Shown one piece after another: positions 17,018 to 25,717 of a DNA stretch of 64,000 nt. Where the stretch lies: NCBI RefSeq assembly GCF_030282845.1, contig NZ_JASTWE010000008.1:17957-81956 (forward strand), read 5' to 3'. Every line of letters begins with the position of its first letter. Within the stretch, counting starts at the first letter, position 1. The position numbers were made by a program, and so were the translations under genes. The notes beneath the pieces were generated by a model, which had not been told where the DNA came from, ran no database searches, and worked only from the letters and a program-made list of their open reading frames with translations. Source of the DNA: Pseudodesulfovibrio pelocollis. Its GTDB lineage: Bacteria; Desulfobacterota; Desulfovibrionia; Desulfovibrionales; Desulfovibrionaceae.

Positions 17018-17938
17018 ATGCTTCAGACAACGATACACAAGTCGGTACGCTGCACGGGAATCGGCCTTCACAGCGGCAAGCAGGTGGAGATGGTGCTCCG
17101 CCCGGCCACGGAAGACACCGGCATCCTCTTCTCCCTGCGCAACGAATCCGGTTCCACATTTCTGACTCCCGCTCCGTCCCTGGTCGTGGAAACCGGCCTC
17201 GCCACCGTGCTTGGCGACGGCCACCAGTCCGTGGCCACTGTCGAGCATCTGCTCGCCGCCATCAGCGGCATGGGCATCGACAACATCCTTGTCGAGGTCA
17301 CGGGAAAGGAACTGCCCATCATGGACGGCAGCGCCGCCTCCTTTGTCTACCTGCTCAAGCAGGCCGGGCTACGCAAGCTCGGCAAGCCCCGGACCGTCCT
17401 GGCCGTCAAGAAGGCCGTGGAGTTCGAGAAGGACGGCAAGTACATCAAGGCGCGGCCCCACAAGGGTTTCCGTGTCGATTACACCATAGAATTCGTTCAT
17501 CCCCTCATTGGCTCCCAGCAGTTGGAGCTTGAAATCACCCCCAAGAATTTCGTCACCGAGGTCGCCAAGGCGCGGACCTTTGGCTTCCTCAAGGAAGTGG
17601 ACTACCTCCACGCCAACGGGCTGGCCCTGGGCGGTTCGCTGGACAATGCCGTGGTGCTGGACGAGTACGGTGTGCTCAACGCCGAAGGGCTGCGCTTCAA
17701 GGACGAGTTCGTGCGTCACAAACTGCTTGATTTCATTGGCGACATGGCCGTGCTCGGCGCCCCCCTGCACGGACACTTCGAGGTGTTCGCCTCGGGCCAC
17801 TCCATGAACAACGCCTTTCTGCGCCACCTGGACGAGAACCGCGACATCTATCTTGAGCCCGTGACCCTGCCCGTGCCCGAAGGTGCGCGCGAGCCCGTTC
17901 GCGGCGGCCGCCTGGAGCCTGTGGCCGCCACGGCCTAA
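17018..17938 (+). CDS. lpxC: UDP-3-O-acyl-GlcNAc deacetylase LpxC
   Basis: A 306-residue zinc deacetylase, the committed step of lipid A synthesis. Zinc ligands are visible as His in TVEHLLAA and the HKLLDFIGD motif (His and Asp). The family GIGLHSG N-terminus and the catalytic His region GHFEVFASGHSMNN are present. The start at 17018 has GGAGGG a few bases upstream. It confirms a lipopolysaccharide-bearing Gram-negative. Confidence 0.98.
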   Translation: MLQTTIHKSVRCTGIGLHSGKQVEMVLRPATEDTGILFSLRNESGSTFLTPAPSLVVETGLATVLGDGHQSVATVEHLLAAISGMGIDNILVEVTGKELPIMDGSAASFVYLLKQAGLRKLGKPRTVLAVKKAVEFEKDGKYIKARPHKGFRVDYTIEFVHPLIGSQQLELEITPKNFVTEVAKARTFGFLKEVDYLHANGLALGGSLDNAVVLDEYGVLNAEGLRFKDEFVRHKLLDFIGDMAVLGAPLHGHFEVFASGHSMNNAFLRHLDENRDIYLEPVTLPVPEGAREPVRGGRLEPVAATA

Positions 17939-17983
17939 GCCGTTGCCTCATCCTGGCCTTCGTGCCGGAGCCTGATCTTCGAT

Positions 17984-18018
17984 CACGAAAAACCCGCCTT
18001 CTGGGCGGGTTTTTCGTG
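17984..18018. terminator. Bidirectional terminator between lpxC and the flagellar cluster
   Basis: CACGAAAAACCCGCC, a TTCT loop, and its exact complement give a 15-bp perfect hairpin with A- and T-runs on either side. It can end lpxC on the plus strand and the leftward flagellar transcript, whose last gene stops 4 bp away. Confidence 0.93.
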
Positions 18019-18021
18019 TGT

Positions 18022-18864
18022 TCAGCCGGAGAAGAGCAGGGCCGCGAGCAGACCACCGTGCTCATTGGCCGGGAGCTTGGTCACGCCCAGGCATTGCGCC
18101 TCTGTTCCGGCGGATGCGGGTACCGTGTCCAGGAGCAGGCGCTTGAGGGATTCGCTGCCAGCCGGGCGCTGGACCTTGACCCGGTATCCCACGCTTGCCC
18201 CCTTGTGGAGGAATTCGACCCTGACCAGTCCGAGTTCACGGGTCTCGCATTCCACGATGATCTCGGTCAGCTCGTTTGCCGATGCGGCCACTGTGCGCGC
18301 GCAGGTCAGCTGCCGCCTGGAGCGGGGGGCCAGCCATGGTTGGTAAGCAACCATGCCGCTGGTGGGACCGGCCAGCAGATTGATGCGACCGGCACAGACC
18401 AGGGCGTCGGTGTAGGCTGCGAACAGGGAGGAATCCTTGGCCAGCAGGGTGATGAACCGGGCCGGGCGGTGCAGGGGGCCTTTGGCCGCGAGGTCCGGGA
18501 TGTGCGGGCGGAGTCTGTTTTCAAACAGGGTGCGCGCGGCCTCGAAGGACTTGGCCGCGGCCAGACCGTCCCCCACCGGATTGCCGGTGCCAGGAACGCC
18601 GGACAGCTCCTTGAGCACGATATCCGGCTCAAGACGGGTGATGAGGAAGAGGAGTTGTGCGCCCTCGGACGGGCGGGTCTGGAGCTGGGCCAGGAGGTGG
18701 TGGCCGTCGATGAGCACCCAGGCCATGCCCTCGGAGACCCACTTGACCAGAGTGCCGCGCACCTTCTGGCCGGGGCGTCTTCCCTGGCGGAACTGGGCTG
18801 AGCGGCGCTCGTTGTTGCCGCCGAAATCAAAGGGTCCGGAACCGTTGCCGCGTACGCGCATCAT
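18022..18864 (-). CDS. Unrecognised flagellar-cluster protein, possibly FliK-like
   Basis: A 280-residue soluble protein that I cannot assign firmly. Residues 30-75 (PGQKVRGTLVKWV, then HLLAQLQTRPSEGAQLLF and ITRLEPDIVLKEL) resemble the small beta-barrel found before the C-terminal domain of FliK-type hook-length proteins. No clear FliK core follows. It is the last gene of the leftward flagellar cluster and ends at the terminator. Hook-length control or another export accessory role is a guess. Confidence 0.6.
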   Translation of the reverse strand: MMRVRGNGSGPFDFGGNNERRSAQFRQGRRPGQKVRGTLVKWVSEGMAWVLIDGHHLLAQLQTRPSEGAQLLFLITRLEPDIVLKELSGVPGTGNPVGDGLAAAKSFEAARTLFENRLRPHIPDLAAKGPLHRPARFITLLAKDSSLFAAYTDALVCAGRINLLAGPTSGMVAYQPWLAPRSRRQLTCARTVAASANELTEIIVECETRELGLVRVEFLHKGASVGYRVKVQRPAGSESLKRLLLDTVPASAGTEAQCLGVTKLPANEHGGLLAALLFSG

Positions 18865-18932
18865 GTCTCCCGGTGGCTGGCGTCGGCCCGTGACCGTTGG
18901 TGCGGCCAGCCACGGGGCTGGTCGCCGTGGCG

Positions 18933-19340
18933 TCAGGCCTGATCGATGATCAGTTCCACGTCTTCAAGGCTCAGGCCGGTGGATTTGGCCAGTTGGGTGG
19001 AGGTTCTGCCTGCCCGGTGTCCTTTGAGAATGATCTCGCGCATGAACTGGGGGGATTTGCAGTAGGTGTCCGCCTGGGTGACCAGCTTTTTCAGCTCGGC
19101 CACGCGGCCCTCGAGTTCGTTGTTCAGGCTGATCAACTCGTGCTGCCGCCGCTCGAAGGTGGCCACCAGCTCGTTCTCAAGCTGGGTGTTGAACTGGAGC
19201 CGCTTGATGAACTCCTCCTGCTTGAGCTGGATGCCCGCGAGCAGGGCCTCGGATTTTCTCAGGCGCAGGAAGAACATGATGACCACGCCAAGCAGCACGA
19301 CTTCGCTGATGGTGAGCAGGATGATGAGCAGGTCGGACAT
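18933..19340 (-). CDS. DUF2802-like membrane-anchored coiled-coil protein
   Basis: A 135-residue protein. It has an N-terminal transmembrane helix (residues 3-25), a long coiled coil (about 30-90), and a C-terminal helix-turn-helix-like module (TSTQLAKSTGLSLEDVELI). This matches the DUF2802-type proteins found in flagellar clusters of Delta- and Gammaproteobacteria. No biochemical role is known. It is co-directional with fliL and fliA upstream. Confidence 0.7.
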   Translation of the reverse strand: MSDLLIILLTISEVVLLGVVIMFFLRLRKSEALLAGIQLKQEEFIKRLQFNTQLENELVATFERRQHELISLNNELEGRVAELKKLVTQADTYCKSPQFMREIILKGHRAGRTSTQLAKSTGLSLEDVELIIDQA

Positions 19341-19397
19341 CGGGCTTCTCGTTGGTTCGCGTGTTTTGGTGCTTCGGGGCGGGGCAGACCGCAGCGG

Positions 19398-19730
19398 TCA
19401 AATCTTGACGTTGACGATGTTGCCTGTCCATGGCGAAGTGTTGGACGGCTTGGTCTCGTCCTTGTCCTCGCTCTCCTTCTCCCCGGCCTCGCGCTCGGCA
19501 AGCTGCTGCTGTCCCTGTTGCTGCTGGTGTCCGTCGCGGTCAAGGGGAGCCGTGGCCTCCTTCTTCTCCACCTGCTGGACCTTGCTCTCGTTTTTGCGGA
19601 TGTATTCCTGGATGAGTGGGCCGAAGAGCTGTTTTCTGATGTCGGGTCCGGCCTTTTCCGCATGGGCGATCTTCGCGACATAAGGCAGCTGCGATATGAG
19701 GACCGGAAGGTCCAGCGGACTCGAACTCAT
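19398..19730 (-). CDS. Small Gln/Glu-rich protein of flagellar cluster
   Basis: A 110-residue hydrophilic protein. A conserved-looking N-terminal helix (LISQLPYVAKIAHAEKAG) is followed by a low-complexity region rich in Q, E, K and D. Small proteins of this kind follow fliL in other Deltaproteobacteria, but no function is known. It begins 3 bp after the fliL stop. Confidence 0.7.
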   Translation of the reverse strand: MSSSPLDLPVLISQLPYVAKIAHAEKAGPDIRKQLFGPLIQEYIRKNESKVQQVEKKEATAPLDRDGHQQQQGQQQLAEREAGEKESEDKDETKPSNTSPWTGNIVNVKI

Positions 19731-19733
19731 GGC

Positions 19734-20426
19734 TCACCTCACAAGATATTGTTCGAAGAGAATCGTATCGAACTGTCCAAACCCCATGTATTGGTTAATG
19801 ATTGCAAGAAGTTCCTGTTTCAGTTTGTCGCTATTCTTCTTATCGGACAGAAATTGCAGATCCTTATTCTTGAGGTAGTAGAAAATCGCGTTTCGGACGG
19901 TGTATGTGTCCTGTTTGAACTGCCGTGCCAGGCCGTCGTCCTGTGTGCTGACGATGACGCGGACTTCGAGGAACCGGATGACGTTGTCCTTGTCGCGTTG
20001 TTCGACGAGGAAAGGATCAAGCCGGATGAGTATCTCCGGTGTCTCGGCCGCCTCGGTGGGGGCGGTGGTGGCGGCTGGCCTCGGCGGCGGGGGAGGCAGC
20101 GCCGGAACGGCGGGTTCGCGTAGCAGCAGGTAGAGAATGACCGCCAGCAGGAGCAGGATGACACCCAGGGCGAGCAGGAAAAGACGGTTCTTGAAGAGCG
20201 CTCCGAAATCGAACTGCCGCCGGGGTTCCGACTGCTCGAAGAGTGGTCTCTCCTCGTGGGCGACGGGAGCCTCTTCCTCTTCCTCCTCGTCTTCGAGAAA
20301 GGGCGCGTCGTCAAGGTCGAGATCGACCTTCTGCGTCGCCTTGTTGGCCTCGCTGTTGTCGAGCTGCGCTTTGGGCTGCACCCCTTGGGTTATGTCTTCC
20401 GCGTCATCCGGGACAAGCAAGACCAT
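19734..20426 (-). CDS. fliL: Flagellar basal-body protein FliL
   Basis: A 230-residue protein. It has an unusually long acidic cytoplasmic N-terminus (a run of glutamates near residue 48), one transmembrane helix (about 82-102), a proline-rich linker and the periplasmic FliL domain (LDPFLVEQR, VRNAIFYYLKNK). FliL rings surround the stator and modulate torque. The gene lies directly after cheY. Confidence 0.93.
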   Translation of the reverse strand: MVLLVPDDAEDITQGVQPKAQLDNSEANKATQKVDLDLDDAPFLEDEEEEEEAPVAHEERPLFEQSEPRRQFDFGALFKNRLFLLALGVILLLLAVILYLLLREPAVPALPPPPPRPAATTAPTEAAETPEILIRLDPFLVEQRDKDNVIRFLEVRVIVSTQDDGLARQFKQDTYTVRNAIFYYLKNKDLQFLSDKKNSDKLKQELLAIINQYMGFGQFDTILFEQYLVR

Positions 20427-20457
20427 GATGTTCGCCTATCAGGCCGAGAGCCGGAGG

Positions 20458-20838
20458 CTAACTGAAGATTTTGTCGATCTTCTGGCCCAGGGTTTCGGGG
20501 GTGAACGGCTTGACGATGTAATTTGACACCTTGGCCTGCACCGCCTCTATGATGTTCTCCTGCTGCGCCTCGGCCGTGACCATCAGGAAGGGCAGGTCGG
20601 AGTATTCCTCGCTGCCGCGCACCTTGCGCAGCAACTCGATGCCCGACATGATGGGCATGTTCCAGTCCGAGACGATGAAGTCGATGTTGTCCTTGTTCAG
20701 CACTTCCCAGGCGGTGGAGCCGTCGTCGGCCTCGACGATGTTGGTGAAGCCGAGCTGGCGCAGAATGTTTTTTATGATCTTGCGCATGGTGGAGAAGTCA
20801 TCGACAACGAGGATGCGCATGTTGGTGTCGTAGGCCAT
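20458..20838 (-). CDS. cheY: Chemotaxis response regulator CheY
   Basis: A 126-residue receiver domain closely resembling canonical CheY. It shows VVDDFSTMRKI, phospho-acceptor Asp in VSDWNMPIMSG, Thr in MVTAEAQ, Lys in IVKPFTPETL and the conserved NYIVKPF patch that contacts FliM. AAGGAG sits 8 nt upstream of the start. Its position between fliA and fliL fits flagellar-motor switching. Confidence 0.96.
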   Translation of the reverse strand: MAYDTNMRILVVDDFSTMRKIIKNILRQLGFTNIVEADDGSTAWEVLNKDNIDFIVSDWNMPIMSGIELLRKVRGSEEYSDLPFLMVTAEAQQENIIEAVQAKVSNYIVKPFTPETLGQKIDKIFS

Positions 20839-20860
20839 GGGGATGCTCCTTTCGTCTGCG

Positions 20861-21646
20861 CTACTCGTTTTCGTAGCGGGCTCTGAATGTTTTTCTCAGT
20901 TTTGTCAGGGCCTGGGAGTGAAGCTGGGAGACCCTGCCTTCGGTTATGTCCATAACTTCGGCAGTTTCCTTCATGTTCAACTCCTCGCCGTAGTACAAAG
21001 ATATGACCAATTTTTCCCTTGGCGTCAATTCCTCAATGAGATTGGCTACTTTGTCAACAATTTCCTGAAATGCCGTGGATTGGAAGGGTTCGTCCTCGGT
21101 CATGGCCTTGCGGCCGATGACGTTTTCATGAAAGCTGTCCAGGCTGAGACACATCTGGTTGTGCAGCGCCTCAAGGCCCTGGCGTACCTCTTTTTCCGAC
21201 ATGCCGGTGATGCGTTGCAGCTGCTCGGTGCTGGCCGTGCCTCCGGTCTCGTGCTCCACCTGACGCTGGGCGTCCTCAAGCGCCTTGACCTTCTGGCGCA
21301 ATCCTCTGGAAAACCAGTCCATCCGGCGAAGCTCGTCAAGCATGGCACCCTTGATCCGGTTCTCGGAATAGGTGTCGAACTTGATGCCCCGCCCGGCGTT
21401 GTACTTGCCCAAAGCGTCCAGGAGACCCAGGCTGCCCGCGCTGATCAATTCGCAAAGCTCCACGCTCTGCGGCAGCTTCGCCTTGAGGCGCAGGGCGAGT
21501 ATCCGGATTTTCGGCGCGTAGTGGCGGACGATGTCCTCGCGGTCTCTTGGCGAGAAGTCGTCCCAGCCCCTGGCCCCGTTTTCCAGCTCACGCCACGGAT
21601 CGTTCCTGGAAGAGCAGTTTTTTCCAGAAGAATTTGATATTGCCAT
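20861..21646 (-). CDS. fliA: Flagellar sigma factor FliA (sigma-28)
   Basis: A 261-residue sigma-70-family protein. Region 2 shows YAPKIRILALRL and a LISAGSLGLLDALGKY block. Region 3 contains the INELRxxDW-like DELRRMDWFSRG, and region 4 has LNMKETAEVMDITEGRVSQ. It directs transcription of late flagellar genes. The start at 21646 is an estimate, with 21664 also possible. Either way it overlaps the end of flhG by at least 59 bp in a different frame, because no later start codon precedes the conserved part. Confidence 0.95.
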   Translation of the reverse strand: MAISNSSGKNCSSRNDPWRELENGARGWDDFSPRDREDIVRHYAPKIRILALRLKAKLPQSVELCELISAGSLGLLDALGKYNAGRGIKFDTYSENRIKGAMLDELRRMDWFSRGLRQKVKALEDAQRQVEHETGGTASTEQLQRITGMSEKEVRQGLEALHNQMCLSLDSFHENVIGRKAMTEDEPFQSTAFQEIVDKVANLIEELTPREKLVISLYYGEELNMKETAEVMDITEGRVSQLHSQALTKLRKTFRARYENE

Positions 21647-22415
21647 CTGTGTTCGGTTCCACATGCCAACCGTTGATTACCTGTGCGGCCTGCCGTATCG
21701 CCACGCTTGCCGGACTCTTTGGAAATTTGTGACAAAAGGGAACCTGCGCAATGACTGCGTTGCGGACATTGGGGTCATAGGGCACGACTCCGACAAGGTC
21801 GAGGGAGATGCCGTCGAGGAAATGGTCGCAGGCCTTGAGCAGCTTGATGTAGACCTCCTTGGCGGCCTTCTTGTCCTCTGCCATGTTCACGAGCACGCGG
21901 AAGCGCTCCACCCCGTGCTGGAGCTTGAGCACCTTGATCAGCGCGTAGGCGTCGGTGAGGGAGGTGGGCTCCGGGGTGATGACCAGCAGCCGTTCCTGCA
22001 CCGCCAGATTGAAATAGAGCACGTTGTCGTTGATGCCCGCGCCAGTGTCCACGATGAGGAAATCCACGGCGTCCTCAAGGGCGTCCATGGCGTCGAGCAG
22101 GTCGAGTTTCTGGCCGCGGTCGAGGTTGACCATGTCGCTCACCCCTGATGAGGCGGGGAGTATCTTGAACCCGTAGGGGGTGTCGAACAGGATATTGTCG
22201 AGGGTCATGTTCTCGTGGAAGAGGTGGAACAGGTTGCGCTCCGGCGTCAGGCCCAGAATGACATCGACATTGGCCAGGCCCAGGTCGGCGTCGAGCAGCA
22301 CGACGTTCTTGCCCGCCATGCTCAGGGTATGGGCCAGATTGACCGACATGTTGGTCTTGCCAACGCCGCCCTTGCCGGACGTTACCGAAAGGACCAGGGG
22401 TAAACGGGTGGTCAT
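21588..22415 (-). CDS. flhG: FlhG (MinD-like) flagellar number regulator
   Basis: A 275-residue ATPase with the deviant Walker A motif SGKGGVGKT, an LLDADLGLANVD switch and VDTGAGI at the Walker B position. FlhG works with FlhF to set the number and place of polar flagella. It is 17 bp downstream of flhF. Confidence 0.95.
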   Translation of the reverse strand: MTTRLPLVLSVTSGKGGVGKTNMSVNLAHTLSMAGKNVVLLDADLGLANVDVILGLTPERNLFHLFHENMTLDNILFDTPYGFKILPASSGVSDMVNLDRGQKLDLLDAMDALEDAVDFLIVDTGAGINDNVLYFNLAVQERLLVITPEPTSLTDAYALIKVLKLQHGVERFRVLVNMAEDKKAAKEVYIKLLKACDHFLDGISLDLVGVVPYDPNVRNAVIAQVPFCHKFPKSPASVAIRQAAQVINGWHVEPNTDGNIKFFWKKLLFQERSVA

Positions 22416-22432
22416 GGCGTCAATCTCTCTCC

Positions 22433-23542
22433 TTAGGGTTGAATGTCGCCGCCGGGCAGTTTGCGCATAAACACCATCCGCCAGATCATGTCGAGGGTGG
22501 CGGGAGTGATGCTGTTCTTGAGACCGGCGCCGTAGGAGAGCGCCGAAATGGGCAGCCCGCTGGCGAACGCCATGTTCACTAATGCTCCGAATGTACAGGT
22601 TTCGTCGAGTTTCGTCCAGATAACGCTTGCAAGTTGTTCACTTTTGTATTTTTCCATGAACCGCTCGAACTGGGCTGCGCTGTAATAGGGGTTGAGAACC
22701 AGGTGGATGGAGAGTTCCGCGCAGGTCGAGAGGCCATACAGGCCTGTGAAGACCTCAAGGGTGGTATTGCCCGTCAGCCCCGGCAGGTCAATGAGAATCA
22801 TGTCGAACTGGTGGGTTTCCTTGCGCAGGAGCAGGAAGTCGTCGCGGGTCACGATTTCCCGGAAGGCGAGGCCGGAAAGCTCGGCGTAGTGTTTGAGCAC
22901 GAGGCGTCCCTTGCCGCGTCCGCCATCGGCCGTGGCCAGGCAGATGCGCGCCTTGGGGTTGGAGCGCTTCTCGCGCAGGGCCAGCCGGATCAGGCTTGAG
23001 GTCTTGCCCGCGCCGCCAGGCCCGGCAAAGGCGTGGATGGTTCCTGGCCAGTCCCGGGCGCGAAACGGCCTGACATCCACCAGGGATTCAAGGGCGGCGA
23101 TGATGGAGCGGTCGCAATCGCCGCGCAGATCGCAGAAGATGCTGGCCAGCACCTTGGCGTCCACTTCCTCGCGTTCGAGATACTCCATTGCCAGCCGCTG
23201 TTTCGGAGCCAGGGAGGCGAGGTCCATCTGCGGCTTCATCAGCGCCATGATCTGGCCCTTGATCTGGCTCCATTCGCGCTGCCAGCCGATGGAGCCGCGC
23301 AGGGCGTCCTCCACCGTGTCCTCCCTGGTCATTGTCTGTCTCGCGCCCTTTGCCGTGCTTGCGGCCACTCCCGATGCGGGCCCGGCGGGCATCGCGTCCA
23401 CGGCCGCCACGACCTCGCAGCACTTGCTGCCGTTGTCGGACACGGTCTTGTTGGAGAGGATGACGGCGTCGGCCCCGAGTTCGGCCTTGACCATGGCGAA
23501 GGCCGCAGTGGCAGTGGCGGCGCGGAAGGTCTTCATTCTCAT
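22433..23542 (-). CDS. flhF: FlhF signal-recognition-type GTPase
   Basis: A 369-residue protein. It begins with the FlhF signature MRMKTFRA, followed by a basic/helical B-N region, then the SRP-type GTPase domain with P-loop GPGGAGKTSS, G3 DLPG and TKLDE. FlhF marks the cell pole for flagellum assembly, so polar flagellation is inferred. AGGAA precedes the first of two close ATGs. Confidence 0.95.
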   Translation of the reverse strand: MRMKTFRAATATAAFAMVKAELGADAVILSNKTVSDNGSKCCEVVAAVDAMPAGPASGVAASTAKGARQTMTREDTVEDALRGSIGWQREWSQIKGQIMALMKPQMDLASLAPKQRLAMEYLEREEVDAKVLASIFCDLRGDCDRSIIAALESLVDVRPFRARDWPGTIHAFAGPGGAGKTSSLIRLALREKRSNPKARICLATADGGRGKGRLVLKHYAELSGLAFREIVTRDDFLLLRKETHQFDMILIDLPGLTGNTTLEVFTGLYGLSTCAELSIHLVLNPYYSAAQFERFMEKYKSEQLASVIWTKLDETCTFGALVNMAFASGLPISALSYGAGLKNSITPATLDMIWRMVFMRKLPGGDIQP

Positions 23543-23551
23543 GTGCTGTTC

Positions 23552-25654
23552 CTACAGGTCTACGGTTGCTGCGGACTGAATCTTGATGTCAGCGGGAATC
23601 TCAGCCTGGGAAAGGATGGGCAGGGTCGGAATGAACCTGTTCAACAACTGGGCGAGATGACTGCGAATCTGCGGAGCCACCAGCAGCACGGGCTGGCCGT
23701 CTGCCACCATGGCTTCCTCGGTGGACCGGTTGATGGCCTGGATGATCTGCTGGGCCATGCCCGGCTCCAGGGCGAGATAGCCGCCCTGCTCGACGGGACG
23801 CATTGCGTTGCCGAGGATCTCGTCCACCCTGGGGCTCAAGGTGATGATGGGCAGCACGCTCGATTCGCCGAGGTACGGATTGACAATGGTGCGCCCCATC
23901 TTGGCCCGGACGAATTCGGTCAGCTGGCTCGGCTCCTGGGTGGCGATGCCGTAGTCGGCCAGGGTTTCCACGATGGTCAGCAGGTCGCGTATGGAGACGT
24001 TCTCCTGCACCAGTCTCTGGAGTACCTTCTGCACACCACCCACGCTGAGCACAGAGGGGACCAGGCTTTCCACGGCCTTGGGCGCGCGCTTGGCCAGGTT
24101 GTCGAGCAGTTCCTGAGTCTCCTGGCGGCCCAGGAATTCGTGCAGATTGCGGCGGAAGACCTCGGTCAGGTGGGTGGCGATGACCGTGGACGGATCGACC
24201 ACGGTGTAGCCTGCCAGCATGGCCTCCTCCTTCTGCGCCTCGGGTATCCAGACCGCAGGCAGGTTGAAGGCGGGTTCCACGGTCTCCACGCCCTCGATGC
24301 GCTGCTTGGCGTCGCCCGGGTCCATGGCCAGGTAGTGGTCGATGAGCAGCTCGGCCTGAGCCACAGGATTGCCCTTGATGACCACCCGGTATTCGCCGGG
24401 CTTGAGCTGGAGGTTGTCCCGCAGGTGGAGCGAGGGGATGACCACGCCCATGTCCAGGGCGAACTGGCGGCGGATGGAGCGGATGCGCGAGAGCAGGTTG
24501 CCGTTTTGCTCCTCGTCCACCAGCGGGATGAGGCCGTAGCCCACCTCCAGTTCGAGCTGGTCAAGCGGCAGGAGCATCTGCACCTCTTCCGGGGTGTCCA
24601 GGGTCGAGCTTTCGCGTGTGCTCTTGGAGTCGTCCGTTACGGGATTCAGGGCCAGCTGCTGTTTGGCGGAAAGGCGGGCCACGAAGTAGATGATGCTGGC
24701 CAGGGTGAGGAAGGGGAAGGTGGGCATGCCCGGGACAATGGCGAAGATGACCAGGATGGCCGACACCAGCTTGAGGGCGCGATGGTGGTACGAGAGCTGG
24801 CCGATGAATTCCTCGCCCATCTTGGCCTCGGCGGCCGCGCGGGAGACGATGATGCCTGCGGAGGTGGAGATGATCAGGGAGGGGATGGTGGCCACCAGGC
24901 CATCGCCGATGGTCAGCAGGGTATAGGTCTGGGCGGCGTCCATCCAGGCCATGTCCTTTTGGATCACCCCGATGAGGAAGCCGCCGATGATGTTGATGGC
25001 CGTGATCATCATGCCGGCCTTGACGTCTCCGGACACGAACTTGCCCGCACCGTCCATGGCGCCGTAGAAGTCGGCCTCACGGCGCATGTAGTCGCGCCGC
25101 CTCGTGGCCTCTTCTTCGTCGATGAGCCCCGCATTGAGGTCGGCCTCCACGGCCATCTGCTTGCCGGGCATGGCGTCAAGGGTGAAACGGGCCGCCACCT
25201 CGGCGATGCGGGTGGTACCTGTGACGATGACGACCTTGTTGAGGATGAACAGGATCATGAAGACCACGATGCCGATGACATAGTTGCCGCCGACCACGAA
25301 TTCGCCAAAACTTTGAATGACCGATCCGGCGGCGTCCGTGCCCTCGTCGCCGTGGAGCAGGATGGCGCGGGTGGTGGCCACGTTGAGGGCAAGGCGGAGC
25401 AGGGTGGTGACCAGCAGCAGGGAGGGAAAGATGGAAAATTCAAGGGGCGAGGTCATGAACATGGTGGTGATGAGCACCACCAGGGCCAGGGAGATGCTCA
25501 CCGTCAGCATGAAGTCCAGAAACGGCGTCGGCAGCGGGATGAGCATCACGAAGAGGATGACCACAACGCCGCCAGCGAGGAGAATGTCGCCCTGTTTGGC
25601 GAATCTTTCGTAATCTATGTTGGGAACGAGGGATTTGCTGGAAGGCTGAGCCAT
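23552..25654 (-). CDS. flhA: Flagellar export gate protein FlhA
   Basis: A 700-residue FlhA with an N-terminal domain of eight helices and the long conserved FHIPEP-type cytoplasmic loop. Landmarks are FAKQGDILLAGG, the GEFVVGGNYVIG block, and RREADFYGAMDGAGKFVSGD in the loop. The C-terminal substrate-docking domain ends near residue 690. It lies 9 bp upstream of flhF. Confidence 0.97.
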   Translation of the reverse strand: MAQPSSKSLVPNIDYERFAKQGDILLAGGVVVILFVMLIPLPTPFLDFMLTVSISLALVVLITTMFMTSPLEFSIFPSLLLVTTLLRLALNVATTRAILLHGDEGTDAAGSVIQSFGEFVVGGNYVIGIVVFMILFILNKVVIVTGTTRIAEVAARFTLDAMPGKQMAVEADLNAGLIDEEEATRRRDYMRREADFYGAMDGAGKFVSGDVKAGMMITAINIIGGFLIGVIQKDMAWMDAAQTYTLLTIGDGLVATIPSLIISTSAGIIVSRAAAEAKMGEEFIGQLSYHHRALKLVSAILVIFAIVPGMPTFPFLTLASIIYFVARLSAKQQLALNPVTDDSKSTRESSTLDTPEEVQMLLPLDQLELEVGYGLIPLVDEEQNGNLLSRIRSIRRQFALDMGVVIPSLHLRDNLQLKPGEYRVVIKGNPVAQAELLIDHYLAMDPGDAKQRIEGVETVEPAFNLPAVWIPEAQKEEAMLAGYTVVDPSTVIATHLTEVFRRNLHEFLGRQETQELLDNLAKRAPKAVESLVPSVLSVGGVQKVLQRLVQENVSIRDLLTIVETLADYGIATQEPSQLTEFVRAKMGRTIVNPYLGESSVLPIITLSPRVDEILGNAMRPVEQGGYLALEPGMAQQIIQAINRSTEEAMVADGQPVLLVAPQIRSHLAQLLNRFIPTLPILSQAEIPADIKIQSAATVDL

Positions 25655-25717
25655 GATTTTGACACCTCGTGGACGGTCTTGGGACGGTTGTCGGAGGTGC
25701 CCTTGTGCTCACATCTC

